Source: Chaetomium olivaceum
Taxonomy: Eukaryota; Ascomycota; Sordariomycetes; Sordariales; Chaetomiaceae
DNA: 64,000 bases
Reading direction: 5' to 3'
Assembly (NCBI GenBank): GCA_039881045.1
Contig: JAYWVB010000005.1
Coordinates: forward strand, 992,001-1,056,000
The notes beneath the pieces were generated by a model. It made no database searches and had not been told where the DNA came from. It saw nothing but the letters and a program-made list of their open reading frames with translations. Positions 44,057 through 56,044 of the stretch are shown piece by piece (position 1 is the first letter of the stretch; every line of letters begins with the position of its first letter). A program made the position numbers and the translations under genes.

Positions 44057-44755
44057 ATGGCACGCTCGAGATACCCCGCCCCATATGCCATCCTCCATCT
44101 CTCATTACGCTTCATATCAGTCGGGTTGTGCATTGCGACCATGGCCAGCGCAAGTTACGCAACATCGAGAGGGGGGTATGGGACAGGCATGGTGGGCGCC
44201 TTCATCGCGGTAATTGCTTTGTTCATTCCAGATCTTCCTCAATTGTAACCAGCACTCATGCTCACGCTTCCCTACCAGTCCGTGTTGACCATGATGGTCG
44301 ACTTGGCCGAGATTTCAGGCCTGGTCGACCCCGCGAGGGACGTGCCCCGGTTCACAGAAACTACCATCGTCTACTTGGAAATGATGGTCGTGGCCATTTG
44401 CGGTATTGTTCCGGTGATGGTGTTGATGGCATACACGGGCCTACAACGACACGACTGTGAGGAGCTACGGCCCAAGGTTGAGTGCGACGCAGAAGAACAA
44501 GCCAGGGAGGACGTCGCAACGTATGTCTTTCTGGCTTGGATACTCCCATTATGCTTAGTGTAGGTGCATACTTGGGCCGGTCTTGCTCTATTGTTCTTGG
44601 GTGGTTTTGGTTCAAATGTTGGCACGGCACTGACACCTCACAGTGGAATGCACCTCATATTCTCAGTGCTTGGGTGTTTCGACTGTTTTCAGAGGAGAGG
44701 GAGCACCGCGCCATCACGGACAAGACGCACTCGGAGACGCATAACAAGTTCTTAA
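44057..44755 (+). CDS. Small integral membrane protein with four predicted helices
   Basis: Three exons (44057-44209, 44279-44559, 44644-44755) give 181 residues. The four hydrophobic segments lie around residues 10-33 (YAILHLSLRFISVGLCIATM), 40-62, 80-105 (TIVYLEMMVVAICGIVPVMV) and 130-158 (LAWILPLCLVGMHLIFSVLG). A short Arg-rich cytosolic tail follows. The first intron is phase 0 with donor GTAATT; the second uses GTAGGT, and an alternative donor two bases earlier would give another tail. The topology resembles MARVEL-like fungal membrane proteins of unknown function. The splicing rests on frame and hydrophobicity only. Confidence 0.6.
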
Positions 44756-45085
44756 TTCACTTCTCCTCACATATCTGTATATATCACGACTGGGTTTGGA
44801 GCGATGCATTGATGCGGATAGATAAACGATTATCATGACACCATGACAGCTGTTCCCCCAGCGGGTTGCGGTGGCTGTCTTATAAGAACACTTACGCTAC
44901 TGTTTCCTAGCATTTCTGTAGAGCCATGTTCATGGCGGCCCATGCCACTTTATTCATGAGAGAGCATTTTCGGACCCTAGCCACGGGACCTCACGGACCG
45001 TATCACGCATAGTCACATGGTATGTATCTCCCTAGCCCTCGCATACTCGTCTACCATCCTGGTGAATAGACTAATATAGGCAATT
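44756..45085. other. Intergenic region, no gene seen
   Basis: About 330 bases of 3' flank up to the second LINE insertion. Nothing recognised. Confidence 0.5.
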
Positions 45086-45100
45086 AAATATACCAATCTA
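45086..45100 (+). repeat. Target-site duplication, left copy (LINE 2)
   Basis: AAATATACCAATCTA here is repeated exactly at 46111-46125 (16 bases if the preceding T is counted). A clean mark of the insertion. Confidence 0.9.
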
Positions 45101-45925
45101 GAAACAGAGGCCTGGGTGCCACCGCTAGACTTATATCTCAACAAGCGGCTGGCCGACTTCGAGGGCCGGCTACAGAAGCAGGCCCTACAATCAGGGGCTG
45201 GGCCGGAGGCCGAAAGAATAACCACGGGGCATCTCATCACTGAGGCCTGCAATAAGGTCTACCGAAGGTTCAACAAGAGGAGGAAAACCCGAGGCCGGAG
45301 GCCCCGTCAGGGCCCGCAGAGCCCCACGCCCACTGAACTAGCCGCTAGTGTAGTGGCCCAGTGGGTTAACTACAAATGGAAGATCGGGGGGAAGGATAGG
45401 GGGTCGAATACCAAGGAGGTGGTCGAACTGGCCTGGCAGGCCCGGTGGGAACAACAGAGAGCTAGTCAACAAAGTACTACTCGACAGAGGGTATTAAACA
45501 GGAGGATAGCCGACGAAGACCCCCCAGCCCTCTTATTTACCGACAAAGCTCTGATGAGACACGAAGGTCTTACAAAGGCGCAGAGCTCCCTCCTTTCCCA
45601 GGCCCGTATCGGGGATATAGGCCTCCGGGACTACCTGTTCAGGGTGAAAGTCCCGGAGGTCCGTACCCCCTATTGCGAGTGCGGGAGAGGCAGGGAGACA
45701 GTGGAGCACTTGGTGGTTTGGTGCCCCGACCCGCCGTTACAAAGGCCGTGGGACGGCAGAGAGATTCGGTCACATCGGGACCTACAAACCGTATTACGGG
45801 GAGTAGGCGCCCGGAGCAGAAGATTTGTTAGGAAGGTCCTTGGCTGGCTGATGGACTCTGGCCGGCTACTGGAGTACAGCCTAGCCAGAAGGCTGGAGCT
45901 AGAAACAGTGGATGGGGAGGGCTAG
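45101..45925 (+). pseudogene. C-terminal part of a LINE polymerase/RNase H polyprotein
   Basis: About 274 codons, open from the insertion junction to the stop; the frame begins ETEAWVPPLDLYLNKRLADF. The Cys/His knuckle CECGRGRETVEHLVVWC and the end VLGWLMDSGRLLEYSLARRLELE match the fragment at 8944-9309. The endonuclease and reverse transcriptase domains are missing, so this is a dead fragment despite its open frame. Confidence 0.85.
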
Positions 45926-46110
45926 AGGGCACGGAGGCCGGCAAAGGGCCTCCTTTCTTTTGCAGTATGACGGATTCACAGATTGTTGTCTCAAAGTGGT
46001 AGACAGAGGTTTTTATCCGGCCTATACGGTACGGTTCCCTTTGTAAATAGCAGTAGAAGGACCGGCGCGCCCCAGGGCATATCGGTGTAGGAAATAATAA
46101 TAATAATAAT
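45101..46110 (+). mobile_element. 5'-truncated Tad-like LINE, copy 2
   Basis: 1010 bases flanked by a 15-base target-site duplication. It starts inside the polymerase ORF, continues with the ORF end (45925), a 3' UTR and a tail of seven or more TAA units. The 3' UTR shares blocks with 9310-9486. The open frame and clean duplication show a fairly recent event with little C-to-T mutation. Confidence 0.92.
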
Positions 46111-46125
46111 AAATATACCAATCTA
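46111..46125 (+). repeat. Target-site duplication, right copy (LINE 2)
   Basis: Exact repeat of 45086-45100 directly after the TAA tail. Confidence 0.9.
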
Positions 46126-46539
46126 TTGATTGAGACCCCCTAACGATGTCGTAAACGTTAGCTAAAACTACTCTATTTCCTTTTCTTTTTTGTAATTCTG
46201 TTTTTCTATTTCTTATCTTATCCTGTCCGGAGGACAATTTTACTGCTTTCTTCTACTTTTTGTTAGTCGCTTTCTTTTTTTTCTTCTTTTCTTATATTAT
46301 TATTTTCTTATTTCTTTATTTATGTCTTGATTTTTACTCCTTTCTCCTATTTCCCCTTCTCTCTATGGTCTCTTCGTCGAATGGCTTCCGGCAGTTTGGG
46401 TTGCCGCACCCTTCTTCCCTGGACTCCTCCCGCTCATGAGCGGCTTGAACCACTGCTACCGGCCGTTCCTCCTGGTAGCGAATCCTGTGATTGTAGCAGG
46501 CTTTGCACCGTTTAGCGTCACCAATGCATTGAACCCCTT
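46126..46539. other. Pyrimidine-rich AT-rich spacer
   Basis: Strong compositional shift on the plus strand: long T-rich stretches with few purines between about 46170 and 46360. No gene. Could be old repeat remains; no termini were found. Confidence 0.5.
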
Positions 46540-47619
46540 TTCTGGTTGTTCAGGGGCTTCCTCGTTTACGCCTTCGCCTACTAGTGGGGTTCGCAGCGCA
46601 TCATACATGGCGAGGCCAACCAGACGCAGTTTTTCATCATCCTCGTGAGCCATGCTCGTGAGCGCCCAGCTCTGGGGCCAGATGTTCAGTCCCGCCCCGG
46701 AATTCTCGCGCGCCCGCACCGCCTTCGCCCGCATCCTGCATATCATCAGCCTCGGCTCTGACTCAACCATCGACTCCAAGCGCGCCCCATCACCACCACC
46801 GACCAACCTCCCTCCACCAGCGCTTCCTCTCCCGGCATTGAAGCCCTCGCCAACCCCGCCCCCCAAACACCACCCACCAGCAGCCCCGGCAAACCCTGCC
46901 TCAAAATAACGTTTTCCAACGTCTCCTTCGCCTACCCCTCCCGCCAAACCCACTCAGTCCTCTCCTCCACATCCTTTACCATCCCCCCCCCCGGCCAATT
47001 CATCGGCCTCGTCGGCCCCTCGGGTGCCGGTAAATCCACCATAATCGGTCTTGCCGAGGGCCTCTACAACCCCACCACAAATACAGATGGAAACCCAGGA
47101 CAGATAACCCTCGACGGCATCCCCACAACCCCCACCTCCCCGCTCCCCTTCCGCGACGAAATCGCCCTCGTTCTCTCAAGTCCCAGCCCTCTTCTCCAGC
47201 AGCGCGGCCTTCAACGTCGGCCTGGGCGCACGGCCCGGACACGAAGCCACATAGTCCGAGATCGAGGAAGCCTGCCGGCTGGCGAGCGTGCATGACGTGC
47301 TCGCGGGACTGCCGCAGGGGTATGATACCGAGCTGGGCGCCAGCGTTGGTGAGGAGGCCGAGACTGTTGTTGTTGGACGAAGGGACGAGCGCGCTAGATG
47401 CGGCGAGCGAGGCGGCGTTGCGGGGGGGGTTGGATGAGGTGGCGCGGCGGGGGACGACGGTGTTGGCGATTACGCACAGGTTGCATACGATGAGAAAGGC
47501 GAATGTGATCGTCGTCGTGGAGGGGGGGGGGAGGGTGATGGATCGCGGGACACATAGCGAGTTGATGCAGAGGAGGGAGGCATATCGGGTGAATGCGATG
47601 CAGCAGATGTTGCAGTAGG
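46540..47619 (+). pseudogene. ABC transporter (ABCB/MDR-type) C-terminal remnant
   Basis: Remains of the last transmembrane segment and nucleotide-binding domain of a multidrug-type exporter. FWLFRGFLVYAFAY meets a stop at 46582-46584 where WGSQRI should follow. VSAQLWGQMFS and FSRARTAFARIL are recognisable. The NBD has Walker A GLVGPSGAGKST (near 47010-47045), a frame change before ALFSSSAAFNVGLG, and a second stop at 47252-47254. At 47340-47347 it jumps from GYDTELGA directly to ALVRRPRLLLLDEGTSALD, so the LSGGQ signature is deleted. Walker B and ITHRLHTMRKAN remain, to the stop at 47617-47619. The N-terminal half of the transporter is absent. Clearly not functional. Confidence 0.88.
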
Positions 47620-47698
47620 GGTGGAATTGGAACCCGGAGGAAAATGCTGAATGCTGAATAATTTGATACAAAAATGGATGTGTACACGCTCGAGCTTC

Positions 47699-49549
47699 TT
47701 ACAGCTCCTCCTTGAAAAACACTTCCTGCGACCCTTCCTGTTCCTTCCCCTCCGGCTGATTAGTTTCAGGTTTCTTGGGGGCTGCCTCCGCCTTTTGACC
47801 TTGAACCTTTTGGGCTCTCTTTTGTCCTTCCTCATTCTGGTTCCCGGCCCGGCTGCCCTGTTTCCCCTTTTGACTCTCTTTCTGGTTCACCTTCTGAGTC
47901 TCTTTCTGTTCCCCCTTTCGAGTCTCTCCCTTCTGACCCCCCTTCTCACCATCAGGCAGCCCTTGCTGCTGCTTCTCCGCGCCCTCTTTGCCCTCTTTGC
48001 CCTCTTTGGCCTCGGCGACGCCGTCGTCGTCGTCAAACACGCCGTAGTAGTCGACCGTCTCACCGTCTCGCACATACTGCAGCGTCCACCCCCTGTCCCC
48101 GGCCTCGGCCTTCATCTCCTCCACGCCTCGCTTAATCATCCTTGGACTGAGATTCAACTCCTCTAGCTCAGCATCGCTCATGACCTCCACCTTGGGTGAT
48201 GCTTTCTCCCTACTAGCGAGCACCTCGATCGTGGGCGCCGTCGCGCGCGTGACGCCCCGCGGTAGCGCCAGCTTGTGTACGTGCTCTTCGCCGATGTGCT
48301 TACGGGAGCCGACGACGACGCCCCCGATGCTAACGCCAGCAAAGTGGTTCTGCGGCAGGTTCTTGGTGCCGGTGTGCTTGGTGGCCTGGGCCGGTTTCTG
48401 CCCTAGTAGCCCGCTCGCCGAGGCGACCTTGCTGTACCGCCAGGCGAGCTCCTCCTCCTGCGTGCTGACAATCTGGCGGCATCGGATCGGATGGGCGCGG
48501 GTGGGTTTGGGCGGCTGGAAGGCGACATCGCTGCAGAGGCGTGGCGTGTACACGACCATCATGTAGGTGCAGGTAGTAACTTCTTTAACCCAACCGATGC
48601 GGTCTACCGTGGACCCGGGGCTGCAGTGATACTGAATTTCGATGGTGCGCGGGCGACCCGTGAGGTCACAAATCGTGCCATCTTCGAGGCGTTGCGAGAG
48701 GTAGCGCTGGTCGCCTTTAACTTGGAGTTGCGCGTTGGGTGGGGGGGCATTCTTGGCTTGGCTGTTCGACCCCGAGTGACCGGCCACGTCCTTGGTGTCG
48801 ACTGTCGTCTCTTGCGCCCTGCCGAGAACGTACTCCGGGTCGTTCTCGTCCCTAAGCGGCGGATCGGTCGCCTTGGTGCCGGGCAGGGCGTGGTATTGGA
48901 CGACGGACTTGCCGTAGCAGAAGCTGTAGCTCCACCATCCCGCCACGAAGTACATGCACTGGCCCTCGAGTCCGCCCATGAGTTCCCAGCCCTTAGCCGA
49001 CGCTCTACTCAGCTCCCGAGCCTCCTCAGCCTTGGCCAGCTCGGTTGCGGTCCGGTTCAGCACGGGCGGGGGTGCGATGACGGGCACGGCGCAGAGGTAC
49101 TTCCACGGGTTGCTGTTGATCAGCTCGTATGTCTCGGCAATTGGGATGTCGTCGTCGTCCTCGCGGGCGCCGTGGCTGCTATCCTTTCCATCGGTGCTTG
49201 TTGTCCCGGAGACTTCGGCTGGCGCGGACTCATGGGCTTGGCTCAGGTCGGATTCCGGGAAGCCAGTCGTGTGCGTGGCGCCTCCCGCGTGCGACGACTC
49301 GAGAATGGCGAGTGCATCGGCCTCGGAGATAAAGTCGTCGGCAAAGACGACTTCGAACTGCATGGAGGAGACATGTTAGCGGCGCACTGTTGCAAGCCGA
49401 GGCTGCCCGCTGTCATGGACTCGGGGGGCTATCCATCACTGCAGGCCTACCTGGGGATATGCGAGCAGGTCGTCGTGAACACTAAAACTGGGCTGCCGAG
49501 CTTGACAGAGCTGCAGCGATGCTAGGAGAACCAAATTGAGGCGGCGCAT
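47699..49549 (-). CDS. yos9: Protein OS-9 homolog YOS9 (ER quality-control lectin)
   Basis: Lectin of ER-associated degradation that reads trimmed N-glycans on misfolded proteins and hands them to the Hrd1 ligase complex. Two exons (49549-49451, 49357-47699), 585 residues. A signal peptide is at the start (MRRLNLVLLASLQLCQA). The MRH domain (about residues 110-310) shows NPWKYLCAV, GQCMYFVAGWWSYSFCYG, LEDGTICDLTGRPR and TCTYMMVVYTPRLCSD, with paired cysteines. The long charged tail, rich in Lys, Gln, Gly and Glu, ends in KEEL, close to an HDEL-type ER retrieval signal. The intron 49450-49358 has a CTAAC branch point. Intact. Confidence 0.92.
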
Positions 49550-52500
49550 GGTGCCGTCGCTATCATGGCCAAATGTCTATGATTGTCGTTTGTCTCAGTG
49601 GTTCAATCTAGTGTTGCGACCAGTGCTGTTTCGGGGATTGGGACACCTGTTGGCTTGTCGCATGCGTACTGATAAGGTGGCCTTATCGTGGCCACCCACG
49701 ATTATGTCATCGCAGCGAACGCATCCTCGCACCTTCGCATCTCTGCATCTTCATCTTCCCTTTCCCAGTTTCCAAAGCAAAGGCGTTTTCCGCTTTACCT
49801 CTATTTATCATGACATAGAGCTCCCCCGTAAGCTACTATCAGCCTAATAGTTAAAAACTATCGCGTCTATACGCCACCGTCCGCCCAAGCCAACGGCCAA
49901 CCTCGACATTTCTCCTCCCACCCATTCCCCCTGAATCATGGCACTCATCGTCTGGTTCCTCAAAACTGTCGATCCATTCATGCTCACAAATATCCCTTAA
50001 TCTCTCTGTCCCTCCGAGCCACGTGAATATATTGCGCGTTGCACCTTCTGAGGAGTTCCTCTCGCCGTCCATATGGCTGTACTCGACCATTGTCTGGCAG
50101 TCGCCCAGCGTCCCTTGATTCCCATGTTCTTGTCCAGGTGTTGTCACGTTGGGCATCATTGTGCGGCTCGACGTATGGGGAATCACCTCACAGGACCTAT
50201 TTTTGCAGTCCCAAGTCCACCTTGAATAGCGAAGTCCATGACTCTCACAGGACCCATGCTCCCGAACCTCGAGGTTGCAGTCCGCAACCGTAGTAGTAGC
50301 AAACGGCGCGAACAGTACCAAGCGAGTGTGTGTGTGTGTTTGGCTGACTGTGACAGGAAAAGCAGCCGGCACTTATCGACACGGCTTATCGTATCCTCCG
50401 CGGACACTCCGTCCCTCACGGGTTCCTGAACGAAGCTCATGAGCGTGCCGGTCCACACGGCGAGAGTCAGGTTCATGGTGTAGAACAAAGCTCTCATCCT
50501 CCGGAGAACAAAATCATGTACTACGTACGCCCAGAAGCGTTGCGCCTATTCAAAAGTCAATTTCAGGGTTTCGAGCCATGAGAGTACCTGTGACAGGGAA
50601 TGCCTCCGCTGAAAGGTCGGAAGATCGCTATCCGCGCCACAGGGCCTTGCTAACCATGTCAAGGACCCGGTGGCGCGCAGATTATAATCCGGCGTTAGTT
50701 GCAGACGGTGAGTTATGAAAGTAGGGATGCTGCCGAAATACACACTCGAAAACCACGAGGTCAGTCGGGGACTCCCGGTATCCAGCTACCGCCCGAGACA
50801 GTCTCTACCAGATCCTCCTGTAACTCTTCGCGTAAACCCGCTTGAATGTTTCGGGGACTGGCCGGATGGCGTCACCTGATTCCCCGGGACCCGGTAACGT
50901 CCGCACGTCTGCCCGGTTCGGTTGAACACGGGCCAACTAAAGACGGGCGCCGGAGCGGGGCGAAGCAGGTGGGTCCAGCCGAGAGCCTGGGCTACTCGGA
51001 GCCGACCCGTCCCCTGTCTCCGGACGTGAGCCCGGCGGTGTGAGAGTGCGATCGTCTTTTCGAGAAATGCCTGCGAACCGAAAGAAGTTCTTCGATTCCT
51101 CGGCTCGCTTGGATGTCTCGGTTCGAGCAACCGGTACCAACTGCAAGTCATCTCCAAGCATGTCCCACCTGAATCATTTCGACGGTCACCGAAACTGAGT
51201 GAGGCAGTGGGAGGGCAGGAGTGAGCCCAACCGAGGTGAGTCCCGGTGACCGGAAACGTGTCACATCTGCAGCCAACGGACAACTCATCAATTGGTGGCC
51301 ATGCTGGCTGCCATGCAACGCAGCCGGACGCACGGGCCATCGATCAGATCTCTCAAGGGGAATGGAGAACGGGGAATTGGAGCCCAACCTCAACCTGGTG
51401 AGCCTGGTGGCCTGGAACTTGGAAGAGCCGAGAGTGCCGCGCCCGGCCAGTGTGTGGTGGACGTGGCTGCGATAGTGGGGGATCCATCAGGTCGGGACGC
51501 TGAACACAGATTGGCGATTTGCAGCGCCCGAAACAGACCCGCTCAACCGGCGATTTGTGTCCAGTCAAAAGCAATCGCCTCACTCTGCAGGGTCTGGCCC
51601 ACCAATAACAGACTCTGTGACGGTCCTGCAGCAGGAAGGGATGGGCGGGCCCCCGGTTGACAACGAGGCGGCGACGCATGGCCAACAGCGTGTTCGACCA
51701 CCCTCCACCCGGGCTGCATGGAAGCTGTTCCGGTCGTGAGTTCGAAGCCTTGAGCAGATGATTCGATCATTGCTGACCAGTATCGCGGCACAGATCGGGG
51801 GGGCAGCTGCAACGAGAAACAGCCTAGCTAGTGGGGTGCGTGCCAACCCGGAAATCGAGGCCGACTTGAGTTGTCATAGTTGTCAAGTCAAACACACCAC
51901 CGGCAGTCCCAAGATTAGCTCGAGATTAGCCAAAACGTCGTTGAAAGGTCAAAATTGAAGGTTTTGGAGACACGAAACCCAGTCTCGCGCCGCACTCGGC
52001 TTGGTGAGAACCTTGAGGTTTCGACCAAATTCTCTGAACGCGCATCGCAACTGCTCTTGCTTGCTGGCTGCCTGCCCTGCTCAATGGTTGATGCGGCCCG
52101 CCCCCCACAGGAAACCGATGAGAGATGGAAGGAAGTCACGTCACGACACTGAATCAAAAGGGACCCCCGTTTTGGATGTCGCGCCTGGGCCAGGGGAGTT
52201 TCTCTCAATTGACTTTTTCGTCTTAACTTCGGGTTTTAGAATGTGACTCAGCAGCATCTGCAACCATCCATCCCACTTCCCTGTTCGTCACTTCTCACAA
52301 CTCCCGAACCGTCTGAATGCCCGATATTATGCCAACTGGGGCCTGAGACTGCGCTTGCCAGCTGGCGTTTCGAACCTTCAACTTCCGGAAGTATCGGACG
52401 AAGAGTTCCAGAAGAAAACTGTCACCCCATTCCGCGCAAAGTGCCCGCGTGAGCAGCGGAGCCTGATTGCCTGCCAGAAGCGCTGTGCTGTCCTTCTTTG

Positions 52501-53761
52501 GAGCTGACTGGATGCAGTTGCGCATCACCCGGGCGGTTCCACCCAACCACACTTTGTGCGATTCGGCTCACTGCCCGCTCTCTGAGCCCCCCAATTCCCC
52601 GCGAACGACGCCGTGGTACACGAAGCGAAGACCCAGAAGAGCCTTTTCCACTCCGAGCCCCTTAGTCCTTGGAGCGAAACCGATGAGTGGATTGTTTCCC
52701 ACTAACCCAGCGTCCACATTGGAGAGCGAACTCGCCGAAAAATCATCGGCCAATGAGTCTGTCTGGTGTAGCGGCATCACTGGATCCCCTCTGCAGCCGG
52801 GCACAGATCAGACATTGGTTGGACGCTCTGCGGTGCTCAACCGTTCTGCATGCAGTCCATCCCTTTGTCGAAATTGAAATGGAAACACACTCCATTCGCG
52901 ATGCCAAGCACAGCATGGATTCGATTGCAAATGTCTCGACTGCATCCCGGGTCGGGGGAAAGGGCCACAGGCCATAGAAGGGTGGCATTTCATCGTGTCA
53001 GGCAAATGTCCATGGACATTGAATTGTCTCTGCTGGAAAAGGCAAAGCCCCTTCACCATGATCCTCCTAATGAGAGCTGATCTCCCTTCCAGGGCACATC
53101 CTTGGCGTATCTCCAGGGCTTCGGATTCGTCACGAAGCATGGGGACCCGCTGAGGCGCCGAGACTGGCTCGCCGACGCCAATCCGGGGTCGGTGGGCGGT
53201 GCCATGGGCACTCAATCAGAGCTTCCCCCAGAAGCCCCTTGTCAGTTACACCGTTGATCCGCGCACAGTCGTCACCTCTGGCTTGCCCGGGTGTGTGAGT
53301 GGGTTGGCTGTGTGCCTGGCACCACACCAGAGCCTCCAGAGCCGTGTCTTCCCCAAGATTCCCACCCACCCACTTGACCAGGTGTGCAGCTTGCATCTCA
53401 ACCTGAAATCGTCTGCCGTCCATCCCCCATCCAGCACGCCAGCGTCCACTTGACAACTCGGTGTACCGAGTCCTCCTGCAAGTCGAAGCCTCGCGGGCCC
53501 GACTGGATAAATATCATTTGCTCTCCGGCAGCCTACCAATCTTCTTTCTGCTCTTGTTCCATCTTCCATCGTGCTTCGTTTAGCAATCTTCAAACCCCTC
53601 CATTCAAGACACTGCCCGCCCGCCGGGTTCCGCCGTTCCCTGCGGACAGCCTGCCTCTTTTCCGCGTATCCGTCCCACCTCAACCCACGAGGCTGGGTCT
53701 TTATTATCCCAATCATCTAGTTGCGCCAACCCGCCCTTCCTCATAGCTTCATCTGCACAGG
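49550..53761. other. 4.2-kb region without a supported gene
   Basis: Between the divergent YOS9 and C2H2 regulator genes. Many overlapping frames on both strands, none with a motif, signal peptide plus consistent splicing, or continuous coding character. A tempting secreted-protein frame pair at 49851-50497 could not be joined by an acceptable intron. The C2H2 gene probably has a long promoter or leader here; a noncoding RNA is possible but unproven. Confidence 0.5.
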
Positions 53762-56044
53762 ATGAGTCAAGTCAACGAGGTCCAACAGCTTAGAGCTGCG
53801 CTCGAAAAGAGTGAACGAGAGAAACGCGCCCTGATGGAGAAGCTCAGCAGGGCGCAACCTTATCCCGCGCCCACTCCAACAAACACCGACGCCAGCCGCG
53901 GCAACTACCAAGTTCCCTCGTCATCACGTCCTCATATGGCCAACAATGGCCGCTCAAATAGCAACGGCATGCCCCGTAGTGCCACAAACGATACTCGGGC
54001 CCAGCCCAGCCATGCCCCGCAGGTAAGATCTCCCCGACGTCAGCGGGATCCGAGACGCGGCCCCACCCCGACTCATGCTCACCCGTCCGCAGGACCAAAG
54101 CCGCCCCATGAAGCGCTCAAAGACTACACATGCGGCGGGATCCTCTTCAATAGCGCCTATGATGCGGTCAAGGTCGAGCATCGCGCGCCCCGGGCCTAAC
54201 CCAAATGCATTCGCCCGTAGCGGGGGCGCCATCGCGCCTCCAGCCATGCAGAACAGTCTCCCGGCCACAATCTCCGGAACCCTGGGTGACTATTTCCACC
54301 AAAGCCAGCCTCAATATCTTGCGAACGCCTTCGCCCCGAGCGCAAGTCTCATGGCTGGCGCGCCACAGCACGGCGAGCTCGGACGGGAGATGGGCGTGGA
54401 CGAGTACCTTTCCCTGCACGACAACTCTATGCTTCCGACCATATCCCCCATCAACATCCCTCAGTCTACTCTCCTATCTCCCCAGGAGCCCGACCATTAT
54501 CCGAGCTCCAGTTTCCCCTCTGCCTACGGATCTCTCACATCGGGCCCGACAATAGAGACAGCCCCCATGTCACGACGCAACAGTTCGATGAACGACGTCT
54601 CCGGCCAGTTCAGTGAGATGGTGCGGATCCAGTCACAACAGTCAGCGGGGAGCTATCGCCCCAGTCCGATCGCCGTGCACCCGCCGTTGTTGGGGAAGCG
54701 TGCCTCGGAGGACTCGGGCGTCATCGTCATGGAAGGGGGCTCGTTCTCATACGCCTACCCGTCCTCTGCCCCCATGCAATCCCCCCTCTCCCAACATCAA
54801 CACGCTATGAAGCCATCGCTGTCGCAGTCAAGTATCCAATCCATCTCTTCGGATGACGCATCCCCTCACGACAACGGCCCTTTCCTCACCCAACACCTCT
54901 CCATGGAACGATCAGTCTCCAGGGATAGCATCAAGTCCAACTCATCCTTGAAGTTCCGAGCCAAGGAAGCACTTGCTCGTCAGAACTACGCGGCCAAGTC
55001 CCGCCACCTTCAGCCGAAACCAGCCGCGGGGGTCGTCAAGCAAGAGGCCAATGACCAAGTCAACAACGCAAAGGACGGAAAGGCCGCCATCGCCAAGACC
55101 AAGTACGAGCGCCCCAAGCACCCCAAAGTGCTGTGCAACCAATGCAACGACCATCCCGAGGGTTTCAGAGGCGAGCATGAACTGCGGCGCCATACTGAGG
55201 CCAAGCACAAAAGCATGGTCAAGAAGTGGGTCTGCCGCGACCCCGACCTCTACGGGATTCCGCACTCCGAGACAGCTGTCAAGCCACTCAAGGACTGCAA
55301 GCAGTGCTCGCAGAACAAGCACTATGGCGCCTATTACAACGCTGCTGCGCATCTCCGCCGCACGCACTTCAAGGTCAAAGCCCGCAAGGGTGCGGCCGGC
55401 AAGAACGGGCACATCAAGGTCGAGGAAGAGAAGGAAAAGCGAGGAGGGAAAGGTGGCGGTGACTGGCCGGCCATGAGCGAGCTGAAGCAGTGGATGGTCG
55501 AGGTCACTGTCCCCATGGATCAGGCCGGTGCTCTGATTCCCGACGGGACTGAGTCGGTGGGAGCCGTGGAGCCCGAGGACTATGAAAACGAGTTTGCCGA
55601 CTCGCAGTACACCTCGCAAGGCGGAATTCCCATGCGGATGGCCGCCGATGAATACGGCATGCCCACCTTTGCCGGCGTCGGCGAAGGTTTTGGTCAATCC
55701 ATCGACCTCACCGGCGCATCGTTCCAAGGTGACCTGGACTCGCAGCTGTCCGATATGTACCGTCTCAACAACCCCGTCTTCCCCCGTCGTCAATGCACGG
55801 GCTGCCCATCTCCTCCGCGGGATTTGACTACAGAAACGCGGAGCCGAGCACGCAACAGAGCATGGCCGCGTCGATGATGAGCCTTGACAGCCACGGCTAC
55901 ACTTCGCCTGTCTCGTCCACGGCGACCATCACGCAAGCCGGCGCGTACATGGACCAACTCCTCCCGTCAACTACCATGCAGGCCTCGCGCGACGACCTGG
56001 CTGACTTACCCTTTGACCTCACTTTCACGACCATGGACCAGTAG
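53762..56044 (+). CDS. C2H2 zinc-finger transcription factor (apparent frameshift near the C-terminus)
   Basis: Nuclear regulator of about 736 residues. Exon 1 is 53762-54022, starting MSQVNEVQQLRAALEKSE, a short coiled coil; the rest starts at 54093. A long Ser/Pro/Gln-rich region is followed by two zinc fingers: LCNQCNDHPEGFRGEHELRRH and then CKQCSQNKHYGAYYNAAAHLRRTH. A conserved-looking block, ELKQWMVEVTVPMDQAG, comes next. The frame of exon 2 ends at 55877 in Arg-rich nonsense. The natural C-terminus (SSAGFDYRNAEPSTQQS to LPFDLTFTTMDQ, stop 56042-56044) is in another frame, entered if the run of five C at 55781-55785 were six. A 77-bp intron (55757-55833) is possible but has poor signals. 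No specific gene name is assigned. Confidence 0.88.

Noticed and set aside
46126..46360. T-rich block as a possible LTR
   Set aside because: No TG...CA ends, primer-binding site or second copy in the window.
49851..50497. Possible secreted Cys-containing protein on the minus strand (frames at 50497-50183 and 50372-49851)
   Set aside because: The first frame starts with a signal-like segment, but joining the two frames needs an intron length of 3n+2. The only donor/acceptor pairs that give this are too short or have poor donors.
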